This document shows, piece by piece, positions 52,460 to 60,348 of a stretch of DNA of 64,000 nt (position 1 is the stretch's first letter; the number at the start of each line of letters is the position of its first letter). The notes beneath the pieces were generated by a model, which saw only the letters and a list, made by a program, of their open reading frames with translations, did no database searches and was not told where the DNA came from. Made by a program: the position numbers and the translations under genes. The DNA comes from Streptomyces sp. NBC_01446 (lineage in GTDB: Bacteria; Actinomycetota; Actinomycetes; Streptomycetales; Streptomycetaceae): NCBI RefSeq assembly GCF_026340095.1, contig NZ_JAPEPO010000002.1, positions 62,001 through 126,000 of the forward strand, read 5' to 3'.

Positions 52460-52657
52460 ATGTGCCAGCACACGCCCCCCTGCCCCACGGCCGAGGATTC
52501 CGACAAGGAGGCCGCGCTCCCTATCGCGCGCCACCCTGAACAGGGCTGGAGCCTGTTGTGCAACCAGGTGCTGCTCTTCGACACCGGCGAGCTGCTGCCC
52601 AACGGCACGGTCATCGCCCCGCACCGCCCTCACGCCTGCGAGCGAGGTGCCGCATGA
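52460..52657 (+). CDS. DUF5999-family small protein
   Basis: 65 residues: MCQHTPPCPTAEDSDKEAAL, PIARHPEQGWSLLCNQVLLF, DTGELLPNGTVIAPHRPHAC. The Met-Cys-Gln-His start, the CP and LLCN cysteines and the FDTGELLP.G.VIAP phrase identify DUF5999, a Streptomyces family with a likely metal-binding Cys/His set. The stop overlaps the next ATG (ATGA). It probably works in the same pathway as the next Cys-rich protein. Confidence 0.85.
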   Translation: MCQHTPPCPTAEDSDKEAALPIARHPEQGWSLLCNQVLLFDTGELLPNGTVIAPHRPHACERGAA

Positions 52658-53319
52658 GCACCTCTGCCGACATCGTTATCCCGTACATCACCCTCCGCCG
52701 GAACGAGGAAGCCGAGAGCTTCCTGATGCTCTGCGCCCGCATGGAAGACGACCGACAAATGCGGCTCGCCTACATGGACGAGGAACGCGAGGACCGTGAC
52801 CTGCACGGTGTGCTCTGGTCCCGTGTCTCGCAGTCTCTCGGCGCCGACCGACTGCCGACAGGAGATCCCCGCTGGAAGCTGGTCCACCCGTCCCGGCAGC
52901 GGGAGACCATGCTCCGCCTGCGCTGCCAGGTGTGCTTTGCGAGCACCAAAGCCGTGCGCCGCCAGGCGCCTGAGCGGTCCGGCGTCCTGTTCCTGCACAC
53001 CGCCCAGAGCGACCTGGGGCAGCCTGTTCGTACCTGGCAGCCGCCCGTCTGCGTCGAGCATGCGAAGTTGGCCGCCGCCCGGTGTCCTCACCTGGGCCGC
53101 AAGGGGCACGTCGCGCTCCTGGCCCGCCGCTACCGTCTCTACGGAGTGATCGGAACCCCGCACGCGTTGGCCTGCGACGGGGTGCGTGTCCTGGCAGGCG
53201 ACGACACCCCGATCCCCTACGGCGACCCGCGGCTGCGCTGGTTCCTCGCCTCCCAACTCGTCCGCGAGCTGTCCGACTTCGAAGCCGTGGACCTGGCGGA
53301 GCTCACGCCCGCAACCTAG
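52654..53319 (+). CDS. Cys-containing hypothetical protein, 221 aa
   Basis: The ATG at 52654 overlaps the DUF5999 stop. Segments are MSTSADIVIPYITLRRNEEA, ETMLRLRCQVCFASTKAVRR, TWQPPVCVEHAKLAAARCPH and LYGVIGTPHALACDGVRVLA. A CxxC with later C-x2-H and C-x-H residues suggests a zinc-binding core. It is soluble and lacks recognisable catalytic motifs. A perfect 14-bp hairpin follows, ending this transcription unit before the thymidylate-synthase gene. Confidence 0.6.
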   Translation: MSTSADIVIPYITLRRNEEAESFLMLCARMEDDRQMRLAYMDEEREDRDLHGVLWSRVSQSLGADRLPTGDPRWKLVHPSRQRETMLRLRCQVCFASTKAVRRQAPERSGVLFLHTAQSDLGQPVRTWQPPVCVEHAKLAAARCPHLGRKGHVALLARRYRLYGVIGTPHALACDGVRVLAGDDTPIPYGDPRLRWFLASQLVRELSDFEAVDLAELTPAT

Positions 53320-53322
53320 GCC

Positions 53323-53362
53323 CCGCTCGGCGTTCCTGTGCTGATGGCGGAACGCCGAGCGG
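53323..53362. terminator. hairpin terminator
   Basis: Perfect 14-bp stem: CCGCTCGGCGTTCC (53323-53336) pairs with GGAACGCCGAGCGG (53349-53362) around a 12-base loop. It starts four bases after the stop of the Cys-rich protein gene. It lacks a T-tract, which is usual in Streptomyces. Confidence 0.75.
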
Positions 53363-53425
53363 CACCACCACCCCGAGCACACCCCTGTCCAACAGCCGCT
53401 TTCGGCTGCCCGCTGACCTGGAGAA

Positions 53426-54451
53426 ATGATGCTCACCGCACCCACCTACCGCACCGTCGAGGGCGCCTACCTTGATCTGCTACGGCTGGCCTGCGACAGT
53501 CCCGAGTTCAACATCGCGGCCCGCGGCAACGACGCACGCGAGGTCATCGGCGTCAGCTTCCGCCTGCCCAACCCGCGACAGCGCCTCCCTTACCTCGCCG
53601 CGCGGAAGGCCAACCCGGTCTTCCAGTTCGCCGAAGCGCTCTGGTATCTGGCCGGCCGCCGGGACCTGGAGATGATCGGCTACTACGCGCCGTCGATGCG
53701 CTCCAGCTCCAAGGACGGCGTCACCCTGGGCGGCTCCGCCTACGGCCACACCCTGTTCAATCCGCCCGCCGTCGGAGACACATGGTCCCCGTTCGAGCGG
53801 GTGCTGGAACTGCTGCGCACCGAGACCGACAGCAAACGCGGGTACCTGCCCGTGTTCTCGGCCGCCGAACTGGCCGTCGCCGACAACCCGGACATGGCGT
53901 GCCTGGCCGGCCTCCACCTGCTCGCCCGCGATGGCTGCCTGCACATGGTGTGCCACATGCGGGCCAACGATCTGGACTGCGGCCTGCTGTCCGACGTGTT
54001 CTCGTTCACGATGATCCAGGAGTACGCGGCCATCCAACTCGGCCTGGAACTGGGCCACTGCACCCACACCATCGGCTCGGCGCACGTGAACGAGTGCAAC
54101 GTCGACCGAGTCCGGCGCGTGCTGAACGAGGCGGAGCTGCGCCGGGCTCCGCACTCGTTCCCGTTCCCTGCAATGTCGATGACGACCGGCCCCGACACGA
54201 TCATGCGGATGCTGGAACACGAGGCGCTGCTGCGCACCAACACCGTGAAGTACAGCGCGGACGAGATCGCCCGCCTGAACCTCGATGCCTACTGGCAGCA
54301 AGCGGTGCTGCTGTTCGAGGTGTACCGGCAGATCAAACACGACGAGACCGACACCGTCAGCCGTGACGTCCTCGACTGCCTGCACCCGGGCCTGCGCTGG
54401 CTGTGCGAGAACAAGTGGGAGGCCTGCGCGAGAGCGGAGGGAGCGAAGTGA
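53426..54451 (+). CDS. thymidylate synthase-family pyrimidine C5-methylating or hydroxymethylating enzyme
   Basis: 341 residues from an ATG at 53426 with GGAG upstream. Family features are FAEALWYLAGRRDLEMIGYY, GGSAYGHTLF, a probable catalytic Cys in DMACLAGLHLLARDG (C159), and the nucleotide-binding stretch MRANDLDCGLLSDVFSFTMI with QEYAA. The usual ThyA motif PCH is replaced by ACL, and the N-terminal and folate regions differ. It therefore belongs to the diverged branch that includes deoxy- or ribonucleotide hydroxymethylases. Product could be dTMP or a 5-modified pyrimidine nucleotide. The following nucleoside-diphosphate-kinase gene starts within its stop codon (GTGA), a clear sign of a joint nucleotide pathway. 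Confidence 0.8.
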   Translation: MMLTAPTYRTVEGAYLDLLRLACDSPEFNIAARGNDAREVIGVSFRLPNPRQRLPYLAARKANPVFQFAEALWYLAGRRDLEMIGYYAPSMRSSSKDGVTLGGSAYGHTLFNPPAVGDTWSPFERVLELLRTETDSKRGYLPVFSAAELAVADNPDMACLAGLHLLARDGCLHMVCHMRANDLDCGLLSDVFSFTMIQEYAAIQLGLELGHCTHTIGSAHVNECNVDRVRRVLNEAELRRAPHSFPFPAMSMTTGPDTIMRMLEHEALLRTNTVKYSADEIARLNLDAYWQQAVLLFEVYRQIKHDETDTVSRDVLDCLHPGLRWLCENKWEACARAEGAK

Positions 54452-55023
54452 GCGGCAGGCCGCCGGCGGGCGGTGTGGTCAGGGGCATCGACTTCGACCG
54501 GTGGGCCGTCGTGCTGTGCAAGCCGGACGCCGTGGAACGCGACCTGGTCGACGCTGTCCTGGACCGGATCGAGGCCGCGGGCGTGTCCATCCTCGGGCGC
54601 ATGGAGCTGGTCGCAAAGGCGTGGCAGGCCCACGTGCCCTACTGGGACCTGCTGGTGGACCGCGATTGGTTTTTGGACCGGGACATCGCCGCGTGCCTGG
54701 ACGAGGCATACGTGGGGCAGCGCGTCACCGTCGCGCTCGCCCACGGAGAGCCGGGCATGCACGCACGGCTGCGCGACCTGTTGGGCCACTTCGATCCCAC
54801 GCACGCCGCCGCAGGAACCATCCGCGCAGACCTCGGCCAGGACAGCCTGGACGCGGCGCTCGCCGAGAAGCGGCTCGTGCGCATGTGCGTCGGTACAGCG
54901 ATTCGCGGTCCGCTCGCGGGAACCGGTACGACCCCGTCGTCGACCTGTGCCGCGCGCAGGACATCCCGTACGTGCCCTACCGCCCGCTCGACGCCGCGTG
55001 CGGCCGGAAGTACGGGTGGCTGA
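54448..55023 (+). CDS. nucleoside diphosphate kinase-like protein, altered C-terminus
   Basis: The GTG at 54448 overlaps the preceding stop and has GGAGGGAG upstream. It encodes FDRWAVVLCKPDAVERDLVD (the NDK start with KPDAV), ILGRMELVAKAWQAHVPYW, GQRVTVALAHGEPGMHARLR and TIRADLGQDSLDAALAEKRL. The usual active-site His segment (N-x-x-H-x-S-D) that should follow is missing. After about 54890 the frame runs into unrelated Thr/Arg/Ser-rich residues. The C-terminal catalytic part has therefore probably been replaced by rearrangement and the enzyme may be inactive. The job expected in this context is phosphorylation of the product of the synthase encoded upstream. Confidence 0.65.
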   Translation: MSGRPPAGGVVRGIDFDRWAVVLCKPDAVERDLVDAVLDRIEAAGVSILGRMELVAKAWQAHVPYWDLLVDRDWFLDRDIAACLDEAYVGQRVTVALAHGEPGMHARLRDLLGHFDPTHAAAGTIRADLGQDSLDAALAEKRLVRMCVGTAIRGPLAGTGTTPSSTCAARRTSRTCPTARSTPRAAGSTGG

Positions 55024-55522
55024 CGAGGCGGTTCACGGCGTCTTCGTCGCTCATCAGTCGCCGCGGGACCTTCATCCCGTAGTTCTCGAACAAGTGCCGG
55101 ACGCAGTAGCCGCAGTTGAGGGCGAGTTGCTCGGGCGGGCAGATCTCGCACGCCTCCAGCGCCACATCGAGACGGATACGCAACTCGGCAGGGTCGAAGC
55201 AGTCAGACCAATCCTCCACGCACCCAACGACCCCGAGCACCACGATCGGCAAGAACCCCGTCCGGGGACGCCGGCCGAGGATGATCCGTTCGACAGAGGC
55301 AAGGCCGACGAGGACAGGGATTCGAGGCCGTGTCCTTCGTCGGCTCCACGCCCATCGCCCGCTCGGGTCGGCCAAAGCACGCCCTTCGCAACCCTTGGGC
55401 TCCGAGGCCGGGTCGAATGGCTGGCACGCCACGCAGACCATGGGCAGCTCGCGGTCCGGGGCCTCCAGCATCGCTGTCGTCAACCGCCTGATGGTCTGGC
55501 CGTACTGGCCGTCTCCAGCCAT
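54977..55522 (-). CDS. chimeric hypothetical ORF containing scrambled TOTE-gene pieces
   Basis: The minus frame from an ATG at 55522 reads MAGDGQYGQTIRRLTTAMLE, VCVACQPFDPASEPKGCEGR, later VEDWSDCFDPAELRIRLDVA, CEICPPEQLALNCGYCVRHL and MKVPRRLMSDEDAVNRLVSH. Several Cys pairs suggest a zinc-binding protein. The segment VEDW...LDVALE (55147-55226) is identical in DNA to the start of the TOTE gene at 5725-5797, and 55270-55320 repeats another part of that gene on the opposite strand. The ORF is thus a mosaic: its ends may belong to a real Cys-rich gene, but the middle is foreign. Low confidence in expression. Confidence 0.35.
   Translation of the reverse strand: MAGDGQYGQTIRRLTTAMLEAPDRELPMVCVACQPFDPASEPKGCEGRALADPSGRWAWSRRRTRPRIPVLVGLASVERIILGRRPRTGFLPIVVLGVVGCVEDWSDCFDPAELRIRLDVALEACEICPPEQLALNCGYCVRHLFENYGMKVPRRLMSDEDAVNRLVSHPYFRPHAASSGR
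55147..55320. repeat. dispersed duplicate of the TOTE gene 5' region (one block inverted, one direct)
   Basis: Bases about 55147-55226 are the exact reverse complement of about 5725-5797 (73 bases compared by eye without mismatch). Bases about 55270-55320 match 6076-6125 in direct orientation with about one or two differences (CCGAGGATGA, CCGTTCGACAGAGGCAAGGC, CGACGAGGACAGGG). In the TOTE gene these two blocks are 280 bases apart and on the same strand. Confidence 0.85.
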
Positions 55523-56028
55523 CGCCGCGCGCCGGCCTCTGCAGCTGATTCCCGCACTGTGAGCACGCCCAGAAGCTCGCCGATGGTGTAGGCCATGAGC
55601 GCGGGCAGGACCGGCACGGCGAGGATGATGGCACTGCGCCAACCGAACGTGACGCCCACGTTGCGCCTGGCTCGAAGCCGCTTGGCCGTCCATGTCTGGT
55701 CCGGAGTGGGCGGATCCAGAAGGGCCTTACGGTGCCGCCGACGCTGCGCCACCCACCCCCACACCAGACCCGCACAGGAAGCAACCCCCAGCACCGCGTT
55801 CACGAGGGTACGGACGGTGCCCGAAACCTCGTCGAAGAACCCCGCGTACATGGCCAGGGTGGCTGCGTAGAGCCCGGAGAGGAGAGCGAGCCACAGCAAT
55901 CCGGTGATCGTCCGCCGCAACCAGTAACCGACACTCCGTCGGTGCCAGCTTGTGCCGAGCCCGGGCAGGGCCGGGATCTCGACTTCGGCGTACGCGCCGC
56001 CGGCTTCAGAAGAAGTTCGTGACGCCAT
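55480..56028 (-). CDS. membrane protein of the ESX-type cassette
   Basis: About 182 residues from an ATG at 56028 (MASRTSSEAGGAYAEVEIPA). There are three or four hydrophobic spans: TITGLLWLALLSGLYAATLA, LVNAVLGVASCAGLVWGWVA, SAIILAVPVLPALMAYTIGE. The 5' end overlaps the end of the WXG-type gene by 23 bases, so it is in the same operon. It may act as an immunity or docking protein for that substrate; this is a positional guess. Its C-terminus runs close to the rearranged 55.3 kb region and may be altered. Confidence 0.6.
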   Translation of the reverse strand: MASRTSSEAGGAYAEVEIPALPGLGTSWHRRSVGYWLRRTITGLLWLALLSGLYAATLAMYAGFFDEVSGTVRTLVNAVLGVASCAGLVWGWVAQRRRHRKALLDPPTPDQTWTAKRLRARRNVGVTFGWRSAIILAVPVLPALMAYTIGELLGVLTVRESAAEAGARRWLETASTARPSGG

Positions 56029-57301
56029 GCCAGAGGTCCTTTCCGCAATCCTTGATGTCGTCCCCGTAGCGTTTGAAATCGTCCCCGGTCTCCGACAACA
56101 CATTTCCCGCGCCGTGCAGCACACCGCCGACCACACCGTGGTCGTGAATGTCCTCGCTCCAATGCTCGTGGAAACTGTGGTCGAGGACGTTGGTCGCAAC
56201 CAGCACCGCCCCGACCCCTACCGCGGCCGTCGCGACGGCACCGTCGACAGGGAGGGAGGCCGCGATACCCGCTCCGACCGCCAGACCACCCAGCGCGATG
56301 GTCCCGTCCACCGCAACGGACTTCTGCCACGACCATCCCTTGTCGTGGTCGTCCTTCGCCTCTACCAGCCCACAGGCCGCCGCCGCGGCGACATCGACCA
56401 CCGGCACCTCCCGGAGAAACTCCGGCATGGCCTCGAGCGACCGGCCGGCACGCAGCGCATCTGCGGCATCGGCCAGCTTCACGTTCAGCGCCCGGTCGTA
56501 CGGCAGCTTCGTGCTGCCATTGTCGGCGCGGGCGATGGCGTCCTCCAAGGAGTCCACCTTCATGACCGCGTCCCGGTACGCACCCTTCGCGGGCAGATCC
56601 TTCGGCAGCGCCTTGCCCGCCTTCTGGTACGCCCTGCGTTCCGCTTTCAGGTCCTTCTTCGCGGCGCGTGCCTCGTCCTTGGCGTCATCGATGAGATTGC
56701 GGGCGTCTTTCCCCCGCGCCCTCGCGTCCTCGGCGTCGTAGGCATACAGACCGCGCAACGCATCGACGATGGTGACTTTGTCCCCCGTCGACACCTTCCC
56801 GGTCACCTGCGCATACAGCCCTCGCAACTCGTCCGCGGCCACAAGGCGGGCATGCTGCGCTGTGTGCAGAATCTCCCGGCGCACCCTGTCGTACTCACCG
56901 AACGCGTCGATCGTCTTCTGCTCGTCCACGCTCGGCGGATCGGCGGTCACGAACTCGTTCGGCACGCCCTTCTCGCCCATGGGTACGCCCCTGCGCGTTG
57001 CGGTGTGCTCAGCGTTCTGCAACGCCGTCTCACAGGCAGAGAGATGACCGGCGAGCGTGTCCAGGATGCCACCTGCGGAGCTGACCAGCGTGGCAAAGGC
57101 GCCGGCGGTCAGCGCGTCCTCGCTCCACGCGGCGCGGAAGTTCTCGGCCGCCTCACCCGTCCACCCAGCATCACCAACGAGCTTCTCGACAGCGTCAGAG
57201 ACCGGACGGACCGCGTCCTCCAGCGGCTTCTTCGCTTCCTTGTACGTGTCGGCCATCGTGCGCAGTCCGCCTACATCACCGCCGACCCAGCTGTCACCCA
57301 T
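56006..57301 (-). CDS. WXG/LXG-type ESX (T7SS) substrate
   Basis: 431 residues, starting MGDSWVGGDVGGLRTMADTY. The N-terminal about 100 residues form a WXG100-like helical hairpin with W47-T-G49 (GDAGWTGEAAENFRAAWSED). A long charged coiled coil follows (LIDDAKDEARAAKKDLKAER, RAYQKAGKALPKDLPAKGAY), then a Gly/Ala-rich hydrophobic segment (IALGGLAVGAGIAASLPVDG, AVATAAVGVGAVLVATNVLD) and an acidic tail. The layout is that of actinobacterial ESX-secreted effectors, in which the C-terminal part may be a pore-forming or unknown toxin. It lies downstream of two small cassette genes read in the same direction. Confidence 0.78.
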   Translation of the reverse strand: MGDSWVGGDVGGLRTMADTYKEAKKPLEDAVRPVSDAVEKLVGDAGWTGEAAENFRAAWSEDALTAGAFATLVSSAGGILDTLAGHLSACETALQNAEHTATRRGVPMGEKGVPNEFVTADPPSVDEQKTIDAFGEYDRVRREILHTAQHARLVAADELRGLYAQVTGKVSTGDKVTIVDALRGLYAYDAEDARARGKDARNLIDDAKDEARAAKKDLKAERRAYQKAGKALPKDLPAKGAYRDAVMKVDSLEDAIARADNGSTKLPYDRALNVKLADAADALRAGRSLEAMPEFLREVPVVDVAAAAACGLVEAKDDHDKGWSWQKSVAVDGTIALGGLAVGAGIAASLPVDGAVATAAVGVGAVLVATNVLDHSFHEHWSEDIHDHGVVGGVLHGAGNVLSETGDDFKRYGDDIKDCGKDLWHGVTNFF

Positions 57302-57308
57302 CGGAGCC

Positions 57309-57614
57309 TCAGCCCTCCCCCGTCATCAGGTCTTCGAAGAGACCGTGTACATCGATGTCGTGCCGCCGGAAGGAGTCGCGCGCGTAGGCGACCTTGTCGC
57401 CGTGGTCGTCGAGCCGGTCCGCGAAACCGATGTGCAGCGCGAGGATGAGATCGGCGACCTCCTTGATCGCGTGATCGAGCCCGGGATCACCCCCATCGGC
57501 CACCGGCGGCGACACGTGCTGGTGCAGCATCCGGTAATGCGTCGCTTCCCGGTGGAAGGTTCCGGTCATCGACGTGAGGTCGCTCAGTACGACCCTGTAT
57601 CCGGCACCGGACAT
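57309..57614 (-). CDS. DUF6317-like small ESX-associated protein
   Basis: 101 residues: MSGAGYRVVLSDLTSMTGTF, HREATHYRMLHQHVSPPVAD, LDHAIKEVADLILALHIGFA. It is helical with no signal, the size of WXG100 partners. The ATG (57614) overlaps the stop of the upstream gene by one base (TGATG). It ends seven bases before the WXG-type substrate. It is probably the small helical partner or chaperone cosecreted with that substrate. Confidence 0.75.
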   Translation of the reverse strand: MSGAGYRVVLSDLTSMTGTFHREATHYRMLHQHVSPPVADGGDPGLDHAIKEVADLILALHIGFADRLDDHGDKVAYARDSFRRHDIDVHGLFEDLMTGEG

Positions 57615-58066
57615 CAGTACATCTCCTGCGCGTAAGCGGCCAGAGCGGCCGGCTGCCAGTGGGGTTCTCCGGCGAGCGCCGCCGGGTCGAGCCGCACGGT
57701 CACCTCACGCTCGGCCATAGCCTCGGCCAGCGGGCCGAGTGAGGTGGCGACCCACGGCTGATATTCACCAAGCAGCACGACAAGCCGGTCCAAGGTCGTA
57801 AAAGCAAGGGCGACGATGCCGCCGGCAGAATGCTCGAAGAGCTCGTATGTGATGAACGGAACCCTCACCGCACGGCCGTCCGCACTCGTGGCGTGGATGG
57901 AGCGAGGATGGGCCGGTACGAAGACCGGGGTGTGGTACGCGGGGACGCCCGGTTTCGGGCCCGTTTCTCTGTCCGCCGCAGGGCGTGACGGCAGGGCCTC
58001 ATCAATGTAGTCGAGCAAGCGCGAGCGGCGCGGTGCGGTCGGCTCACCGTGCGGCATGCTCATCAC
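57614..58066 (-). CDS. SAV_915-family protein
   Basis: 150 residues: MMSMPHGEPTAPRRSRLLDY, then PVFVPAHPRSIHATSADG, RVPFITYELFEHSAGGIVAL, AFTTLDRLVVLLGEYQPWVA and VTVRLDPAALAGEPHWQPAA. The pattern (V.FVP...G.....FT..E.LV..LG..QPWV.) is that of SAV_915 proteins, a SseB-like actinobacterial family linked to ESX substrates. It is the first gene of this leftward cassette, and the promoter should lie in 58067-58300, where nothing else is seen. Confidence 0.75.
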   Translation of the reverse strand: MMSMPHGEPTAPRRSRLLDYIDEALPSRPAADRETGPKPGVPAYHTPVFVPAHPRSIHATSADGRAVRVPFITYELFEHSAGGIVALAFTTLDRLVVLLGEYQPWVATSLGPLAEAMAEREVTVRLDPAALAGEPHWQPAALAAYAQEMY

Positions 58067-58311
58067 CGCCTCCCCCTCGAAGCTCGGCCTGGACAGTCGG
58101 GCACCGCCACCCTAGACGCCGTCGCAACGAACAATTTCGGTCAAACCCGTCACCCGGAGCGGATGCATTCGCAACCCATACGCCACTTTGGTCTGGACTT
58201 GATCCCCGCTTGACTCTGCGATGACCTGCGTTCCGGGCCAGGGTCAGCCGTTGTCAGCCCGGCAGTTGCCGCACTGGCTGATCACCGGCGCATCGGGCAG
58301 ATGTCGCGGGG

Positions 58312-58701
58312 GTGTGTCAATTTAACGGCCGTGTCTCACTTTCAGTGGTGACGGAGCGTGCGGCTATCCGAGGAGGATGCGGTGACGGCAGCGGCTTCGC
58401 CACCGCAGGCCATCTGGCCGCCTACGCAGGACTTGCCCCGACCACCCGCCCTTCCGGCTCCTCAATACGCGCCGAGCACCCCCCGCGGCGAGGCAACAGA
58501 CAGCTCAAACGAGCCTTCTACCTCGCCGCGTTCGCCTCACTGTCACAACCGGACTCACGCGCCTACTACGACAGGAAACGACGCGAGGGGAAACACCACG
58601 TCGCGGCCCTCGTCTGCCTCGCCCGACGCCGCATCGACGTCCTCTTCGCCATGCACCGGGACGGCACCTTCTACGAACCGCCCGCCACTGCCACCGCTTG
58701 A
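58312..58701 (+). pseudogene. IS110-family transposase, C-terminal fragment
   Basis: The frame shows GDGSGFATAGHLAAYAGLAP, TTRPSGSSIRAEHPPRRGNR, QLKRAFYLAAFASLSQPDSR and AYYDRKRREGKHHVAALVCL. This is the Transposase_20 domain. The N-terminal DEDD part is absent and sequence before about 58370 is unrelated. It is a different IS110 lineage from the one at 39.9-40.6 kb. Confidence 0.8.
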
Positions 58702-59012
58702 CGAAAACCATAGGGGCACTTTTTGCGAGCCCCGGCCGCGTGCTGGTGAGCGCGCACGACGGTGGAGTCGACCGAGACGGCCCAGTTGACGTCTCCTTCG
58801 GCATCGGCCTGCGCGATGAGCACAGTGAAGGCCCGCTCCCACGTACCGTCGATAGCCCACATCCGCAGCCGGTTATAGACGCCTCGCCAGTTGCCATACT
58901 TCTCCGGCAGGTGGACCCACTGCGAGCCGGTCTGGAACTTCCAGGCGATCGGTACAGCAGTGCACAGGGGGACAGTTGCGTGGAAGTAGCCGTCACAGAA
59001 CAGGCGGTCCAC
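58690..59012 (-). pseudogene. IS5-family transposase, internal fragment
   Basis: Reading leftward: TGSQWVHLPEKYGNWRGVYN, RLRMWAIDGTWERAFTVLIA, AEGDVNWAVSVDSTVVRAHQ and HAAGARKK. This is the N-terminal to first-Asp part of an IS427-type enzyme (D in SVDSTVVRAH). The continuation after GARKK is replaced at about 58720 by the IS110 fragment. The 5' end (before TGSQW) is also irregular. 59013-59278 holds further IS5-like debris but no gene. Confidence 0.7.
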
Positions 59013-59278
59013 GTACGAGACTCCAAGGACGTAACCCGTCCGGCCTTTGCCGTGAGCCCGGACCGCTGGTCGCGCTTCCTGGACTTTGTGGCGGAGGTCT
59101 GAGGGCGCCGCGTCAAGGGGTCAGCGGCAGGCGTTCAGGTCGGCGAAATCAGGGTCCCAGGGGACGAACGAGGCATCGCTGACGACCGTGTTGAGGGCTG
59201 TGCGGGATCGAGGGTCCCAGAGCCAGATGCGATCGCCGTCGCGGAACCTGTCAACGCGATCAAGGCAGGTAGTGCGGT

Positions 59279-59787
59279 CTATCCCTGTGCCGTGATCGTT
59301 TGATCGTCGTGTCGGAGGTCGGCGGGCTTGTTGATCCAGGCGGCCTCGGGGAGTTTCGGGGGTTCGGGGGCGGCGCGGACGAATCGTTCGGGGTGCTGGC
59401 GGTAGACGCTTGGGCCAGCTCCTCGAGCGCCGGGATCCGCATGCCGGCCGACGGGGTGAAGTCGACGTGGGAGCAGCCGGCCGTGATCGCCGCCCGCGAG
59501 GACGTCGGCGCGCATCTCGCGGAGCTGGTCGGCGAGGCCGAAGTGCACATCGAAGGGGGTATGCATGGAGCAGGTTGGTGCCGGACCAGGCCCGCACTCG
59601 CAGGCCCCGGGCGGCGAACAGATGCTGAACAACCTGGGCGTCACCAAGTCGCACTCCCGGCCGAAGACGTCAGGCTATTCCGGAGTGCCGGTGGGCGAGG
59701 TTGTACCAGTCGAAGAAGCCGGTGCACCAGGCGCGGGCCGACGGCAAGACCGGGGAGACTCTGCTCAAGGCCACCCTCGGGGCGCGG
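59279..59787. pseudogene. alternating mosaic of IS3 OrfB and inositol-3-phosphate-synthase shards
   Basis: From right to left these blocks can be read. Plus strand 59728-59786: ADGKTGETLLKATLGA (synthase). Minus 59674-59725: CTGFFDWYNLAHRHSGI (IS3 OrfB). Plus 59626-59672: LNNLGVTKSHSRPKTS (IS3). Minus 59563-59625: HLFAARGLRVRAWSGTNLL (synthase). Minus 59498-59562: MHTPFDVHFGLADQLREMRA (IS3). Minus 59409-59497: AAITAGCSHVDFTPSAGMRI (synthase). Minus 59279-59408: VYRQHPERFVRAAPEPPKLP and AAWINKPADL (IS3). Joining the last three IS3 minus blocks gives a continuous OrfB C-terminus, and the synthase blocks come from neighbouring parts of one enzyme. Neither gene is functional here. Confidence 0.6.
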
Positions 59788-60274
59788 CCTTCAAGGCCTC
59801 GTCCGAGTGGTGCGCCGGATGCGCCTCAAGGACCGGTTCGGTCGAGGACACGTTGACGACGACCACCCGTGCGAGGTCGTGCCGCTCGCGGAAGGCAACG
59901 ATGTCGGCCCGTATCGCCTCGACGACGTCCGACTGGCTCATGTCACGGTCAGGGAGAGGGGCATGGCGTATCTCGGCGTCGGCGGCGGCCAGGTCGTCGT
60001 GGACACAGGCGGGCAGCCCGTGCGGCAGCACACCGGCGGCGACCAGCTGCTCGGCCCGCTTGGGTAGCGGCGGGCAGGCCACGTCGTGCCCCCCGAAGAC
60101 CAGGTCGGACAGGGCGGGCAGCCCGGCGTCGGGGAAGCCCGGCTGCTCGGTGACGCATCCGGCCGGCCCGGCCAGCTCCGCCCGCAGAGCGGCCGTGCCC
60201 ACGACGACCGTGGTGGCCACCGATCCGCGCGCCCCCGCCAACCAGATACCCGTGCGACTGCGCTGATCTGGCAT
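59765..60274 (-). pseudogene. inositol-3-phosphate synthase, N-terminal fragment
   Basis: ATG at 60274: MPDQRSRTGIWLAGARGSVA, TTVVVGTAALRAELAGPAGC, LSDLVFGGHDVACPPLPKRA, ADIVAFRERHDLARVVVVNV and SSTEPVLEAHPAHHSDEALK. These are the NAD-binding Rossmann start (GARGSVATT) and the following region of actinobacterial myo-inositol-1-phosphate synthases. At about 59787 the homology stops and the mosaic begins, so the catalytic domain is shattered. The protein would be about 165 residues and inactive. Confidence 0.8.
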
Positions 60275-60348
60275 CTCGTCACCTCCGTCGGCCGGGCGCG
60301 ATCGCGCCCGGAACCCTCGTTCTTCGCTGAAGATGTCGCTCTCCCCTG

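Noticed and set aside
54473..55591. 372-codon plus-strand frame over the kinase and mosaic region
   Set aside because: It is Ser/Thr/Trp/Arg-rich shadow of the NDK gene and the minus-strand ORF, with no motif of its own.
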